From Flaviflagellibacter sp963786225 (GTDB lineage Bacteria > Pseudomonadota > Alphaproteobacteria > Rhizobiales > Methylopilaceae): a stretch of 64,000 bases of DNA. Location of the stretch: NCBI GenBank assembly GCA_963786225.1, contig CAWAYQ010000024.1, positions 1-64,000 on the forward strand, read 5' to 3'. The notes beneath the pieces were generated by a model. That model had not been told where the DNA came from. It did not search any database and was given only the letters and a program-made list of their open reading frames with translations. Of this stretch, positions 45,402 through 55,200 are shown one piece after another. Both the position numbers and the translations under genes were made by a program. Position 1 is the first letter of the stretch. Each line of letters starts with the position of its first letter.

Positions 45402-47867
45402 ATGCGCCTTCTTCTGCGTTTCCTCGGTTTCCTGTTCGCGACAGCCACGGTTCTCGGCCTGATCGGCGCCGGGGCCGTTGCCGTGTTCATTTGGCAGCAG
45501 GCGCAGGATCTGCCGGACCACGCGACGCTCGAAAAGTACGAGCCGCCGATCATGACGCGGCTCCACGCCGTCGACGGGAGCCTCATCGCCGAATACGCCA
45601 ATGAGCGGCGGCTCTTCCTGCCGATCCAGGCGGTGCCGGTCACCGTCATCCAGGCGTTCATGTCCGCCGAGGACAAGAACTTCTTCCAGCACGGCGGTAT
45701 CGATCTGTCCGGTATTGCCCGCGCGGTATGGACCAATGTCGAGAATTTCGGACGCAATGTGCGGCCACAGGGCGCCTCGACCATTACCCAGCAGGTCGCC
45801 AAGAACTTTCTTCTGACCAACGAGACCACGGTCAACCGCAAGATCAAGGAAGCGCTGCTTGCGGTGCGTATCGAGCAGACCTTCTCGAAAGAGAAGATCC
45901 TCGAACTCTACCTGAACGAGATCTATCTCGGCCTCGGCAATTACGGCATTGCCGCCGCGGCGCTGAATTACTTCGACAAGTCGGTGCACGAACTCACCGT
46001 TGCCGAGGCGGCCTATCTGGCGGCGTTGCCGAAGGCGCCGAACAATTACAATCCGTTCCGCCAGACCGAACGGGCGATCGAGCGGCGCAACTGGGTCATC
46101 GACCGCATGGTCGAGAACGGCTTCGTCTCGCGCGAAGACGGCGACAAGGCCAAGGCGTCTCCCCTCGGGGTCACCGCCCGCGCGTCGAGCGCGCATGTCT
46201 ATACCGCGCAATATTACGCCGAAGAGGTCCGCCGCGTCCTTTACGAAAAATATGGCGGGAAGGGGCTTTATGACGGCGGCCTTTCGGTACGCACCGCGCT
46301 GAACCCCGAACTTCAAGAAATGGCCAAGAAGGCGTTGGCGGCAGGCTTCGTGAAATTCGACGAGGCGCGCGGCTGGCGCGGCGCGATGAAGAACATCCCG
46401 CTGGGCGAGGATTGGGGCAAGGCGCTGGCCGCCGTGCCGGCCTATGGCGACATTCCCTGGAAACTTGCCGTCGTGCTGTCGACCGACGGTCCCGGAATAT
46501 CGATCGGGCTGACGCCGGGGCGCGAAGCCTCCGGAGCGGTGAAGGCCGAACGTGTAACCGCGACGATTCCACCCGAAGGCATGAAATGGGCGCGCTGGGC
46601 CAGCGGTGCGACCAAGCCGGAAGGCCAGAAGGGCGTGCTTGCCGTGGGCGATGTCGTCTATGTCGAGCCGTTGAAGGAAAAGGACGGCAAGCAAAAGCCG
46701 GGCGAGTTCCGTCTGCGTCAGCCGCCGGAAATCTCCGGCGCGATGTGCGTCATGGATCCGTACACCGGACGCGTGCTCGCGCTTGTCGGCGGCTTCTCGT
46801 ACGACCAGAGCGAATTCAACCGCGCGACACAGGCGCTGCGCCAGCCCGGCTCGTCGTTCAAGCCGTTCATCTATGCCGCCGCGCTCGACAACGGATATAC
46901 GCCGTCCTCCGTCGTGCTCGACGCGCCCATCGAGGTCGATCAGGGCGCGGGGCAGGAGATGTGGCGTCCGGAAAACTATACCGGCGAGTTCTTCGGTCCG
47001 CAGACCCTGCGCTTCGGCATCGAGAAATCGCGTAACGTCATGACTGTGCGCCTTGCCCAGGATATGGGCATGCCGATCATCTCCGAATATGCCCGCCGGT
47101 TCGGCATTTCCGACGATCTGCCGCCATTCCTGTCCATGGCGCTCGGCGCGGGCGAGACGACGCTTCTGAAAATGGTCTCGGGCTATTCGATGTTCGCGAA
47201 CGGCGGCAAGAAAGTGACGCCGTCGTTGATCGATCGCGTGCAGGACCGGTATGGACACACGATCTACAAGCACGATGACCGCGAGTGCCAGGGCTGCAAG
47301 GCGACCGACTGGCGCGGCCAGCCGCCGCCGACGCTCGTCGATCATCGCGAGCAGGTGCTCGATCCGCTGACGGCCTACCAGATCACGAGCATGATGGAGG
47401 GCGTCGTTCTGCGCGGCACCGCGACCGTTCTGCGCCAGGTCGGCAAGCCGCTCGCCGGCAAGACAGGCACGACCAACGATTACAAGGATTCGTGGTTCGT
47501 CGGGTTCTCGCCCGATCTCGCGGTCGGCGTTTATGTCGGTTACGACAAGCCGAGGCCGATGGGTCGCGGAACGACGGGTGGCGAGCTCGCGGCGCCCATC
47601 GCCGGTGATTTCCTGAAAGAAGCTCTCGCCGACAAGCCGGCCGTGCCGTTCCGCGTGCCGCCGGGCATCAAGCTCGTGCGCATCAATCCTGTGACCGGCA
47701 TGCGTGCCGGACCGGGCGATCAGAAGGTCATCCTTGAAGCCTTCAAACCCGGCACGGCGCCGCCCGATAATTATTCAATCATCGGATATGGCGGCGGCGG
47801 CCAGCCGGTGGATGTTTCGCCCGACGCGCAGCGGGGTGTGCGCAGCGGCACCGGCGGGTTGTATTGA
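45402..47867 (+). CDS. mrcA: penicillin-binding protein 1A
   Basis: Bifunctional peptidoglycan glycosyltransferase/transpeptidase of the inner membrane. The 821 residues have one N-terminal helix (8-30), the transglycosylase domain with SAEDKNFFQHGGID near 89 and RPQGASTITQQVAKN near 122, an OB-like insertion (about 310-420), and the transpeptidase with SSFK (about 483), SRN and KTGTT (about 686). All catalytic motifs are present. It follows the amidase. The start of the next small gene overlaps its stop. Confidence 0.96.
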   Translation: MRLLLRFLGFLFATATVLGLIGAGAVAVFIWQQAQDLPDHATLEKYEPPIMTRLHAVDGSLIAEYANERRLFLPIQAVPVTVIQAFMSAEDKNFFQHGGIDLSGIARAVWTNVENFGRNVRPQGASTITQQVAKNFLLTNETTVNRKIKEALLAVRIEQTFSKEKILELYLNEIYLGLGNYGIAAAALNYFDKSVHELTVAEAAYLAALPKAPNNYNPFRQTERAIERRNWVIDRMVENGFVSREDGDKAKASPLGVTARASSAHVYTAQYYAEEVRRVLYEKYGGKGLYDGGLSVRTALNPELQEMAKKALAAGFVKFDEARGWRGAMKNIPLGEDWGKALAAVPAYGDIPWKLAVVLSTDGPGISIGLTPGREASGAVKAERVTATIPPEGMKWARWASGATKPEGQKGVLAVGDVVYVEPLKEKDGKQKPGEFRLRQPPEISGAMCVMDPYTGRVLALVGGFSYDQSEFNRATQALRQPGSSFKPFIYAAALDNGYTPSSVVLDAPIEVDQGAGQEMWRPENYTGEFFGPQTLRFGIEKSRNVMTVRLAQDMGMPIISEYARRFGISDDLPPFLSMALGAGETTLLKMVSGYSMFANGGKKVTPSLIDRVQDRYGHTIYKHDDRECQGCKATDWRGQPPPTLVDHREQVLDPLTAYQITSMMEGVVLRGTATVLRQVGKPLAGKTGTTNDYKDSWFVGFSPDLAVGVYVGYDKPRPMGRGTTGGELAAPIAGDFLKEALADKPAVPFRVPPGIKLVRINPVTGMRAGPGDQKVILEAFKPGTAPPDNYSIIGYGGGGQPVDVSPDAQRGVRSGTGGLY

Positions 47868-48136
47868 TCCGCGGTCTCCGCCTCGCATGCCTTGCGGTTC
47901 TTGCGTTCGCGACCGGAGCACTGGCCGACGAACCGGTTTTGTCCCCCCTCAAACCGGCGGCGATGAGCCCGGCAAGCCTGGAAGACATCATGCGCGCGAA
48001 CGCGACGTGCGTGGCTTTCACAAACGAGTGCGAAATCTGCAGGCGTACGGATGCCGGGCCGGCATGCTCGACGCCTGGCCTTGCATGCCAGCCGAAAGAA
48101 TGGCGCTGCGACCAGCCTAAGGCTAATTCCCAATAG
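47864..48136 (+). CDS. small secreted cysteine-containing protein
   Basis: A 90-residue frame starting with TTG at 47864, overlapping the PBP1A stop (TTGA). It has a signal peptide (GLRLACLAVLAFATGALA), then ASLEDIMRANATCVAFTNECEICRR and CSTPGLACQPKEWRC. There are six cysteines after the signal, consistent with disulfide bonds in the periplasm. No family is recognised. The overlap suggests coupling to PBP1A. The unusual start lowers confidence, but the signal peptide and cysteine pattern support a real gene. Confidence 0.65.
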   Translation: MIRGLRLACLAVLAFATGALADEPVLSPLKPAAMSPASLEDIMRANATCVAFTNECEICRRTDAGPACSTPGLACQPKEWRCDQPKANSQ

Positions 48137-48168
48137 CAATTTCCCGCCGCACGCTGCATCAGGCTCCT

Positions 48169-49113
48169 ATGACCACCATCGATAGCCCCGCCGTGCCCCG
48201 CCTTTGGGTGGGCTATGCGCTTGCGGCGGCCGGTGCATTCCTGTTCGCGACCAAGGCCATCATCATCAAGCTCGCCTATGCCGAGGGCGTGGACGCGGAA
48301 ACGCTTCTGGCCCTGCGGATGGTGATGTCGCTGCCGATCTACATCCTCATCGGTGTTTGGGGCGTCCTCGCCGACCGCCGGAAAGCCAAGCCTGTCACAT
48401 TCCGCCCCCGTGCGATCGTCTATGCCGTCCTCGTCGGTCTGCTCGGCTACTGGTTTTCGAGCTACGCCGACTTCAAGGGGCTGGAATACATCTCCGCGCA
48501 GTTCGAACGGCTGATCCTGTTCACCTATCCGCTGTTCGTCGTGCTGTTCGGCGCGGCGTTTTTCGGCCAGCCGGTACGCCCCAAGGCCCTGCTTGCCTTC
48601 ATCGTGAGCTATGCCGGACTGGCCATGATCTTCACGCAGGACCTCGCCGCGACCGGGGAGAGTGCCTTGATCGGGTGCGCCTGGGTCATGGCGGCCGCTC
48701 TGGCGTTTGCGCTCTATCAGCTGCTCGCGCGCGAAATCATCGGCGAACTCGGACCGCGTCTCTTCACCTGTATCGCGATGAGCGCTGCTTCCGTCGGCGC
48801 CATCGGGCAATATCTGCTGTTTCATCCCATCGAGCCGCTGTCGCCCTATGTGCTGTGGCTCGGCGTCGTCATCGCGATCGGCGCCACGGTGCTGCCCTCG
48901 TTTTTCATGAATGCGGCCCTGTCGCGCATTTCGGCGCAGGCCAATGCGACCATCGGGACGCTCAGCCCCATCGCGACCATCGCTCTCGCGGTGATGGTCC
49001 TGGGCGAGCATCTGACGCTGATCGATGTCGCGGGCAGCGCGCTCGTGATCGCCGGCGTCGGCTTCTTCACCCTTGCAAGCCGGCCGCGCGAGGTTGCGCC
49101 CGCGGGCCAGTAG
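48169..49113 (+). CDS. EamA/DMT family transporter
   Basis: A 314-residue inner-membrane protein with ten hydrophobic segments, in two EamA repeats: FLFATKAIIIKLAYAEGVD in the first and SFFMNAALSRISAQANATIGTLSPI in the second. These fit the drug/metabolite transporter superfamily. The substrate is unknown. It sits between the small secreted gene and prfB, genes that are direct neighbours in many relatives, so it may be an insertion into that order. Confidence 0.92.
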   Translation: MTTIDSPAVPRLWVGYALAAAGAFLFATKAIIIKLAYAEGVDAETLLALRMVMSLPIYILIGVWGVLADRRKAKPVTFRPRAIVYAVLVGLLGYWFSSYADFKGLEYISAQFERLILFTYPLFVVLFGAAFFGQPVRPKALLAFIVSYAGLAMIFTQDLAATGESALIGCAWVMAAALAFALYQLLAREIIGELGPRLFTCIAMSAASVGAIGQYLLFHPIEPLSPYVLWLGVVIAIGATVLPSFFMNAALSRISAQANATIGTLSPIATIALAVMVLGEHLTLIDVAGSALVIAGVGFFTLASRPREVAPAGQ

Positions 49114-49175
49114 AAGGTTTACAGAGGGCGGTTCGGGCCCTAGTTTCCCGCGACTTTCCAACCAAGAAGCAATTC

Positions 49176-50307
49176 ATGCGCGCCGAAATCATTTCCCTCG
49201 TAGAAGAACTCAAGCAGTCTGTCGGGCTGCTGAGGAGGCATCTTTGACTGGGACACAGCCACAAATCGCCTCCGGGAACTGAACGCGCTCTCCGAAGACC
49301 CAACTCTCTGGGACGATGCCGACCGCGCGCAGAAACTGATGCGCGAGCGCACCGACCTCGAAACGCGGATCGAACAGATCCGGCGCATGGAGCGGGAGCT
49401 TGCCGACAATATCGAACTGATCGACCTCGGCGAGGCCGAGAAGGATCAGGGTGTGATCGGCGAGGCCGAAGCCGCGATCAAGGCGCTGACCGCGGAAGCG
49501 GCCAAGCAACAGATCGAGACGCTTCTGTCCGGCGAGGCGGACGGGATGGATACCTATCTGGAAGTTCATTCCGGCGCCGGCGGCACCGAGAGCCAGGACT
49601 GGGCCGAGATGCTTCTTCGTATGTATACGAGGTGGGCGGAGCGGCGCGGCTACAAGGTGGAACTCGTTGGCCGTCAGGAGGGTGAGGGCGCGGGTATCAA
49701 GGGCGCGACGATCATCGTCAAGGGCCGCAACGCCTATGGCTGGCTCAAGACCGAGAGCGGCGTGCACCGTCTGGTGCGGATTTCGCCTTTCGACTCCAAT
49801 GCGCGCCGGCAGACAAGCTTTGCCTCGATCGACGTCTATCCGGTCGTCGATGACCGCATCCAAATCGAGATCGACGAGAGTCAGGTGCGTGTCGACACGA
49901 TGCGCTCCGGCGGCGCGGGCGGACAGCACGTCAACAAGACGGAATCGGCGGTGCGTCTGACCCATCTTCCGACCGGCATCGCCGTGGTGTCGGAAGGGGA
50001 TCGCTCGCAGCACAAGAACCGCGCGACCGCCTGGAACATGCTGCGCGCCAAGCTCTACGAAGCCGAACTGAAAAGGCGCGAAGAGAAGGCCATGGCCGAG
50101 CAGGCGGCAAAGACCGACATCGGCTGGGGCCACCAGATCCGGTCGTACGTACTCCAGCCGTATCAGATGGTGAAGGACCTGCGCACGGGAGTGACCTCGT
50201 CGGACCCGGACGAGGTTCTGGACGGCGCGCTCGATCCGTATATGGAAGCGGCTTTGGCTCAACGCGTCTATGGCGGCGGGCCGGACAGCGTCGAAGACGT
50301 GGAGTGA
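49176..50307 (+). CDS. prfB: peptide chain release factor 2 with programmed +1 frameshift
   Basis: Terminates translation at UGA and UAA. The start MRAEIISLVEELKQSVGLL (ATG 49176) reaches an in-frame UGA at codon 24. A +1 shift at CTT TGA then reads DWDTATNRLRELNALSEDPTLWDD and the rest of RF2. This includes the GGQ motif in SGGAGGQHVNKTESAVRLTH (codons at 49918-49926) and the C-terminal YMEAALAQRVYGGG. The total is 376 residues after the shift. The +1 site lets RF2 levels control its own synthesis. A REP-like region follows. Confidence 0.96.
49231..49248 (+). promoter_or_regulatory. RF2 programmed frameshift site
   Basis: An AGGAGG Shine-Dalgarno-like stretch (49233-49238) lies a few bases before CTT TGA C (49242-49248). 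This is the known slippery layout of prfB: stop UGA at 49245-49247, with C following to make it weak. Confidence 0.92.
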
Positions 50308-50490
50308 TGCACCCTCCCTCTCCCCTAAGAGGGAGAGGGTCGACTCGTGGCGAAGCCACGAGCGGGGTGAGGGGGACGTCTCCGCAATTTTTGAATTTCC
50401 GATGAAGGCGCTTTGCGCCGCCCCCTCATCCCGCTCGCGCTCTACCGAGCGCGAGTCGACCTTCTCCCTCGTTGAGGAGAACGTAGGCTA
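50305..50490. repeat. pair of inverted REP-like elements
   Basis: After prfB come CCCTCTCCC/GAGGGAGAGGG and the hairpin CTCGTGGC-GAA-GCCACGAG, then GGGGTGAGGG. Further on the same order appears inverted, CCCCCTCATCCC with the hairpin CTCGCGCTC-TACC-GAGCGCGAG and a TTCTCCCTCGTTGAGGAGAA end. The two halves face each other around a roughly 35-base spacer. No coding capacity is seen. Confidence 0.7.
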
Positions 50491-51639
50491 GTCCTCGAGC
50501 ATCGCGCCTGCCGCGATGAAGCGGCGAGGGTCGAGCGGTGTGTCGCCCATGCGCGTCTCGTAGTGGAGATGCGGCCCGGTCGAGCGGCCGGTCGTGCCGA
50601 CGCGGCCGACGGTATCTCCGATCTTGATCTCCTGACCTTCCGACACCGCAATCGAGGACAGATGCGCATAGCGCGTCGAGAAACCGTGGGCGTGGCGCAC
50701 CTCGACCATCAGGCCGTAGCCGCCGTTCCAGCCGGCCGAGATGACGTTACCGGCAGCCGTCGCGCGCGCGGGTGAGCCGGCGGGCATTTCGAGATCGAGG
50801 CCGCTGTGGAACGCCATTGTGCCGAGGAAAGGGTCGATCCGGTTGCCGAAACCGCTGGCCTCACGCGCGCCCGGCGCGGGGTTCCGGACGGGCAGCTGAT
50901 CGAGGCCGCTGCGCAGGCGCCGGGTTTCGGCCGCGCTTTCCTCGATCTGTTCGAGGTCGCGCGTGGCGGTGTCGGTGATGCTGAAATTGAGTGGAATGTA
51001 GAGACCCCCGAGGCCTGCTTTCGCGGGCTCCGGCGTCAGTCCGATGGATGTATAGACCCGTCTAAGTTCTTGCCGGTCGCGGTCGAGCTGGGCCTGTAGC
51101 GTGGCCATTGTCTCCTTTTGATGATGCTCGATCGCATCGTAACGCGCACTCAGCGCGGAGAGACTCGGACGTTCAGGGTTGGCGCGCGATTGCCGGAGAG
51201 GCTCTTGCGGCGAGCCGAGGCGCAGTTCATCGCCGGTCGCGCTTTCCGGCTGTGCGGAGGGCATCTGTGCGTTGACCCCGGAAAGGACTTGTTGCCGGCG
51301 TTCGACGGTGTCCTGACGGCGAGCCAGGGCGCCGAGCTTGTCGACAAACCCCTCGCGCTCAACGAGCAATCGGCTGCGGGCCTGTTCGACATCGGCTTTG
51401 AGTCGGGCGATCTCGACGCTCGACGCGCGTTCGGCCTCAGTGTGGCGGGCAACGATCTGCATCAGGAATTCGTCACGAAACAGCGCGTAGGTCGTGGTTG
51501 CGCCGGACCAGCCGAGCAAGGCCAAAGTGAGGAGGACGAGGCCTCCCGCCGCAAACGGGTGAAGCTGAATCCGGACCGGCTGAAGAGGGCGATGGACGAC
51601 GGCAAACCGTTTCGGCCGGGCATATTGCCAATGGAACAT
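50488..51639 (-). CDS. M23 family metallopeptidase
   Basis: A membrane-anchored peptidoglycan hydrolase or hydrolase activator. The 383 residues have one N-terminal helix (about 32-55), a coiled coil (about 65-115) and another helical part (about 165-195), and a C-terminal LytM domain. The zinc motif is FHSGLDLEMPAGSPA, with the second part GPHLHYETRMG. Both are complete, so catalysis is plausible. Alternatively it could be an EnvC/DipM-like activator. It is separated from prfB by the repeat pair. Confidence 0.92.
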   Translation of the reverse strand: MFHWQYARPKRFAVVHRPLQPVRIQLHPFAAGGLVLLTLALLGWSGATTTYALFRDEFLMQIVARHTEAERASSVEIARLKADVEQARSRLLVEREGFVDKLGALARRQDTVERRQQVLSGVNAQMPSAQPESATGDELRLGSPQEPLRQSRANPERPSLSALSARYDAIEHHQKETMATLQAQLDRDRQELRRVYTSIGLTPEPAKAGLGGLYIPLNFSITDTATRDLEQIEESAAETRRLRSGLDQLPVRNPAPGAREASGFGNRIDPFLGTMAFHSGLDLEMPAGSPARATAAGNVISAGWNGGYGLMVEVRHAHGFSTRYAHLSSIAVSEGQEIKIGDTVGRVGTTGRSTGPHLHYETRMGDTPLDPRRFIAAGAMLED

Positions 51640-51737
51640 CGGCGCTCTCCGCGCCGCCCGGAGAAGGCGGCTCTCATGCCGCTCCTTGATGGCGTCATAT
51701 GGTTAAAATTCGGGTAACCATGGGGGCCTGTGCCGCT

Positions 51738-52205
51738 CTAAAGCGCCTTTGCCGCTTCCAGAACTTCGTCGGCATGGCCCGGCACCGTCACCTTGGACCA
51801 GATCCGGGCGATCGTGCCCTCGGCGTCGATCAGAACAGTCGTGCGTTCGATGCCCATATATTTGCGGCCATACATGCTCTTTTCGACCCAAAGGCCGTAG
51901 GCTTCGAGCACGGTTCGCGTTTCGTCCGAGACGAGGGGGAAATCGAGAGCATACTTTTTCTTGAACTTGTCATGTCGCACGGGCGAATCGGCTGAAAACC
52001 CCACGATCTCCGTTCCGGAATTTAGGAATTCATTCCGAAGGCGATTAAAGTCGATGGCTTCAGCCGTGCAGCCGGGCGTGTCGTCTTTCGGATAGAAATA
52101 GAGGACGACCTTCCTGCCTTTCAGCGAGGAAAGCCTGATCCGACCGCCGCCATCCGAGGGAAGGTCGAAATCCGGAACGGTCGATCCTGTTTCAAGCTTT
52201 GTCAC
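51738..52205 (-). CDS. bcp: peroxiredoxin, Bcp family
   Basis: Thiol peroxidase that reduces hydroperoxides with thioredoxin. The 155 residues contain PDFDLPSDGGGRIRLSSLKG and the peroxidatic cysteine in YFYPKDDTPGCTAEAIDF, followed by FSADSPVRHDKFKKKY. GTG 52205 is chosen because AAGGA lies 6 bases upstream and homologous proteins begin here; the frame is open to 52292. It is divergent from the large YhdP-like gene with only about 60 bases between. Confidence 0.94.
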   Translation of the reverse strand: MTKLETGSTVPDFDLPSDGGGRIRLSSLKGRKVVLYFYPKDDTPGCTAEAIDFNRLRNEFLNSGTEIVGFSADSPVRHDKFKKKYALDFPLVSDETRTVLEAYGLWVEKSMYGRKYMGIERTTVLIDAEGTIARIWSKVTVPGHADEVLEAAKAL

Positions 52206-52264
52206 ATGCCGTCCTTTCGTCTTATTCGTAGGGCCTGTGATGTGAGTATCCTGAACCATTCCCA

Positions 52265-55200
52265 ATGACACGCGTGCACCGGAAAAGTGCACGATGTCCG
52301 CGGGACAGTAAGCCTGGGGAGGCTATGCCCGATAAGGGGGGGAAGCGCCGTTCCTGGCGCATGCGTAGCCTTCGCCAGCCGGGCCATCCACATCGGCCGG
52401 GGCTGTGGGCGCGCGCCTGGACCTGGTTCCACCATCGCAGCCGCGCTCAGCGCATCGGCATCTATGCCGGCTTGGGTCTTGCCGGCGCCCTGCTGCTGGT
52501 CACGCTTGTCCTGATTTCACCTCTGACCTCCATGTTCGTGACGCCGCGGATCGCCTCGGGGATCGAAGCTCAACTCGGGCCGGGTTACGGCGTGCACATC
52601 GGCAGCAGCCGCGTCGATCTCACAACGAACGGCCTCGATCTCAAGCTCGACGGTTTCGAGATTCGCGATCCGAGCGGCGTGCGCGTTCTCGGCGTGCCGA
52701 GCGCGTCCATCGCGCTCGACGGAAATCTTCTCCTAAGCCAGAAAGTTACGCTGCGCCGCCTGCGCCTGACCGAGCCGCATCTGACGCTGAGAATCGAATC
52801 GACCGGGCAGGTCGCCTTGGCCGGCGCCGAAGGCGGGCCGCCGCTGTTCAGTCTTCCGGCCGCCGATGTGCCGCAAGCGGCGCCTGCCGAAATCTTCGGC
52901 TTCCTCGCCGCCGCCGAAGCCGTTCTTAAGGAGGGCGGCCAACTTGCCAATTTTGAGCTCGCCGAAATTCTGAGCGCCAATATCACGATCGACGACCAGC
53001 GGCGCGGCCGTGTCGAACATATCGAACGGGTCGATGTACGCGTCCAGCGCGGCAAGGACGATGCCCTGACGGCCAGTGCGTCGTCCGCAGGTGAGCGTGA
53101 GAGGTGGGCGCTGAGTGCGACGCTTTCGGGCAAAGCCGGAGGTGAGCGCAATTTCGACCTCGGTTTTGAGAATCTTTCGCTCGGCCGCATCATCTACGAA
53201 TTGCTGCGTGGAACGAGCCCGGCCGAATTCGGCGGCCAGCTTTTCGGCCACCTTTATGCGCGGCTCGCGCCGAACGGCGATGTACCCGCGGCCGAAGCGC
53301 GGGTCGATGTCGTCGGCTTCAGCGCCGTCGAACGCGACAAGCCCGAGGCGCGTATGGACATCGAACGCACTCGCCTTCAACTCTCCTGGAGTGCTCAGGA
53401 GCGGCGGCTGCGGATCAATCCGATAGAAGTCTTCGCGCACAATTCACGTTTTGCGCTCACCGGTCAGGCGCATCCCGTGGACGATGCCGCCGACGGCTGG
53501 GCCTTTTCCATCACCGGAACCGAACAGGCAGTCCCCGGCGCGGACCCGACGACCCATGCCCTGCGCTTCGACCGGATTGAGGCGAGCGGCAAGCTTGAGC
53601 GCACGGCCCGGCGCCTGACCTTCGACAAGGCCTCCGTCCAGGGACGTTCGCTGTCGGTTGCGGGCTATGGCACCTTCGATTTCAGCGGAGAACGGCCGTT
53701 GGGCGATTTCGCGATCGCAGGCTCGCGCTCGCCGGTCGCCGCGGTCCTGCGTGTCTGGCCGGGCCTCATCGCTTCCGGCACGCGCAACTGGGTGCGGAAG
53801 AACGTGCCGACCGCGATGGTGGAAGACATGTCGATCGCAATGCGCGGGCCGATCGGCGGCAAGATGCTGCAGCGTGAAATCGCGCTCGATGCGCATTTCA
53901 CCGGCGCTACCATCAACTATCTCGACGATGTTCCTCCCGCGGTCGGCGTTCACGGCTATGTCAGCATAGTCAACGAGCGAATGGAGACGGTCATCAATGG
54001 CGGCCGTGTCGAGCTTGGCGCGGTGGAGCCGCTGTCGATCGCCGGAACTCGTTTTTCGACACTGGACCACCGGTTTAATCCATTCCTGGGAAATTTGGCG
54101 GCCAAGATCGAGGGCCCTGTCGCGGCCGTTGGTACGCTGATGTCCGTACCGCGCCTCGCGAAGATGGCGCCCGGCGTCGCGCCGCTGATGCGAGGTAACG
54201 GGACGGTTTCCATCCTGCTGACCCTGGCGGGCCAATACGGCAAGGACGCCGACATGTCGAAGCTCGTGCCACGGATAGATGCGAGCCTCACCGGCTGGTC
54301 GATGCAAAAGGCGATCGGTACACGTGACATCGACAACGGCAATTTCACGCTCAAGGTCGAACCGGAGACGGCCAATCTGCGCGGCGAGGTTCGTCTGTCC
54401 GGCGCGCCGTTGGCCGTCGAGGCAATCCTGAACCGCACGGCGGATAACAAGTTTGCGGACACCGTGGTTCGTTTCTCGCTCGACCCTTCGAAGATGAAGG
54501 ATTTCGACAGCGAGGCGCTGAGGATCGCGGGCCCAGTCTCGGCCGAACTGGTGCAGGACGCGCCGGGTGTGCTGACGAATTCACGGATGCGCGCCGACCT
54601 GACCGGCGCGGCGGTGGAGGGACCGGTCGGTCTCGCCAAGGCCGGCGGCCAGCCGGGGCAGGTGAGCTTCACCATCCAGCCGCACGGCGACAATTGGCGG
54701 CTGGATGAGTTCGTGGCGCAGGGCACCGGAATCGATATCCGCGGTACGGTCGATCTCGCCAAGTCGGGGGGACTTGCCGGCGCTTCGTTTACGCGTTTCC
54801 GCGCGAGCGAAGGCGACGACGCGAAACTCGACGTGACGAAAACCGGAAACTCCTACAAGATCGTTATGGGCGGTGCTTCGTTCAACGTGCAGCCGGTGCT
54901 GAAGGACATCTTGTCGGGCGAACCGGAAAAGCGCGCCCTCGACATTGACGTCGAAGCGAAGCTCGGCACCGTTCGCGGCCAGAACGGTGAAGTGTTGACC
55001 GGAGCCGATTTCAAGATCAGCCGGCGCAACAATGCGACAAGGAGCTTCTATATCACGGGGCAACTCGGCGGCGGCGCCGTCGAAGGGCGGACGGTCGGCG
55101 ATGAGCCGCGTCGCGTTCATAGTCTGCGGGCGGCAGATGCCGGAGCGGCGTTGCGCTTCGTCGATCTGTATCGTCGCATGCGCGGCGGCGTCATTACGCT

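Noticed and set aside
48204..49247. Long alternative frame over the EamA gene into prfB
   Set aside because: The other frame gives a clear ten-helix transporter; this one has no structure. It crosses the prfB start only by chance.
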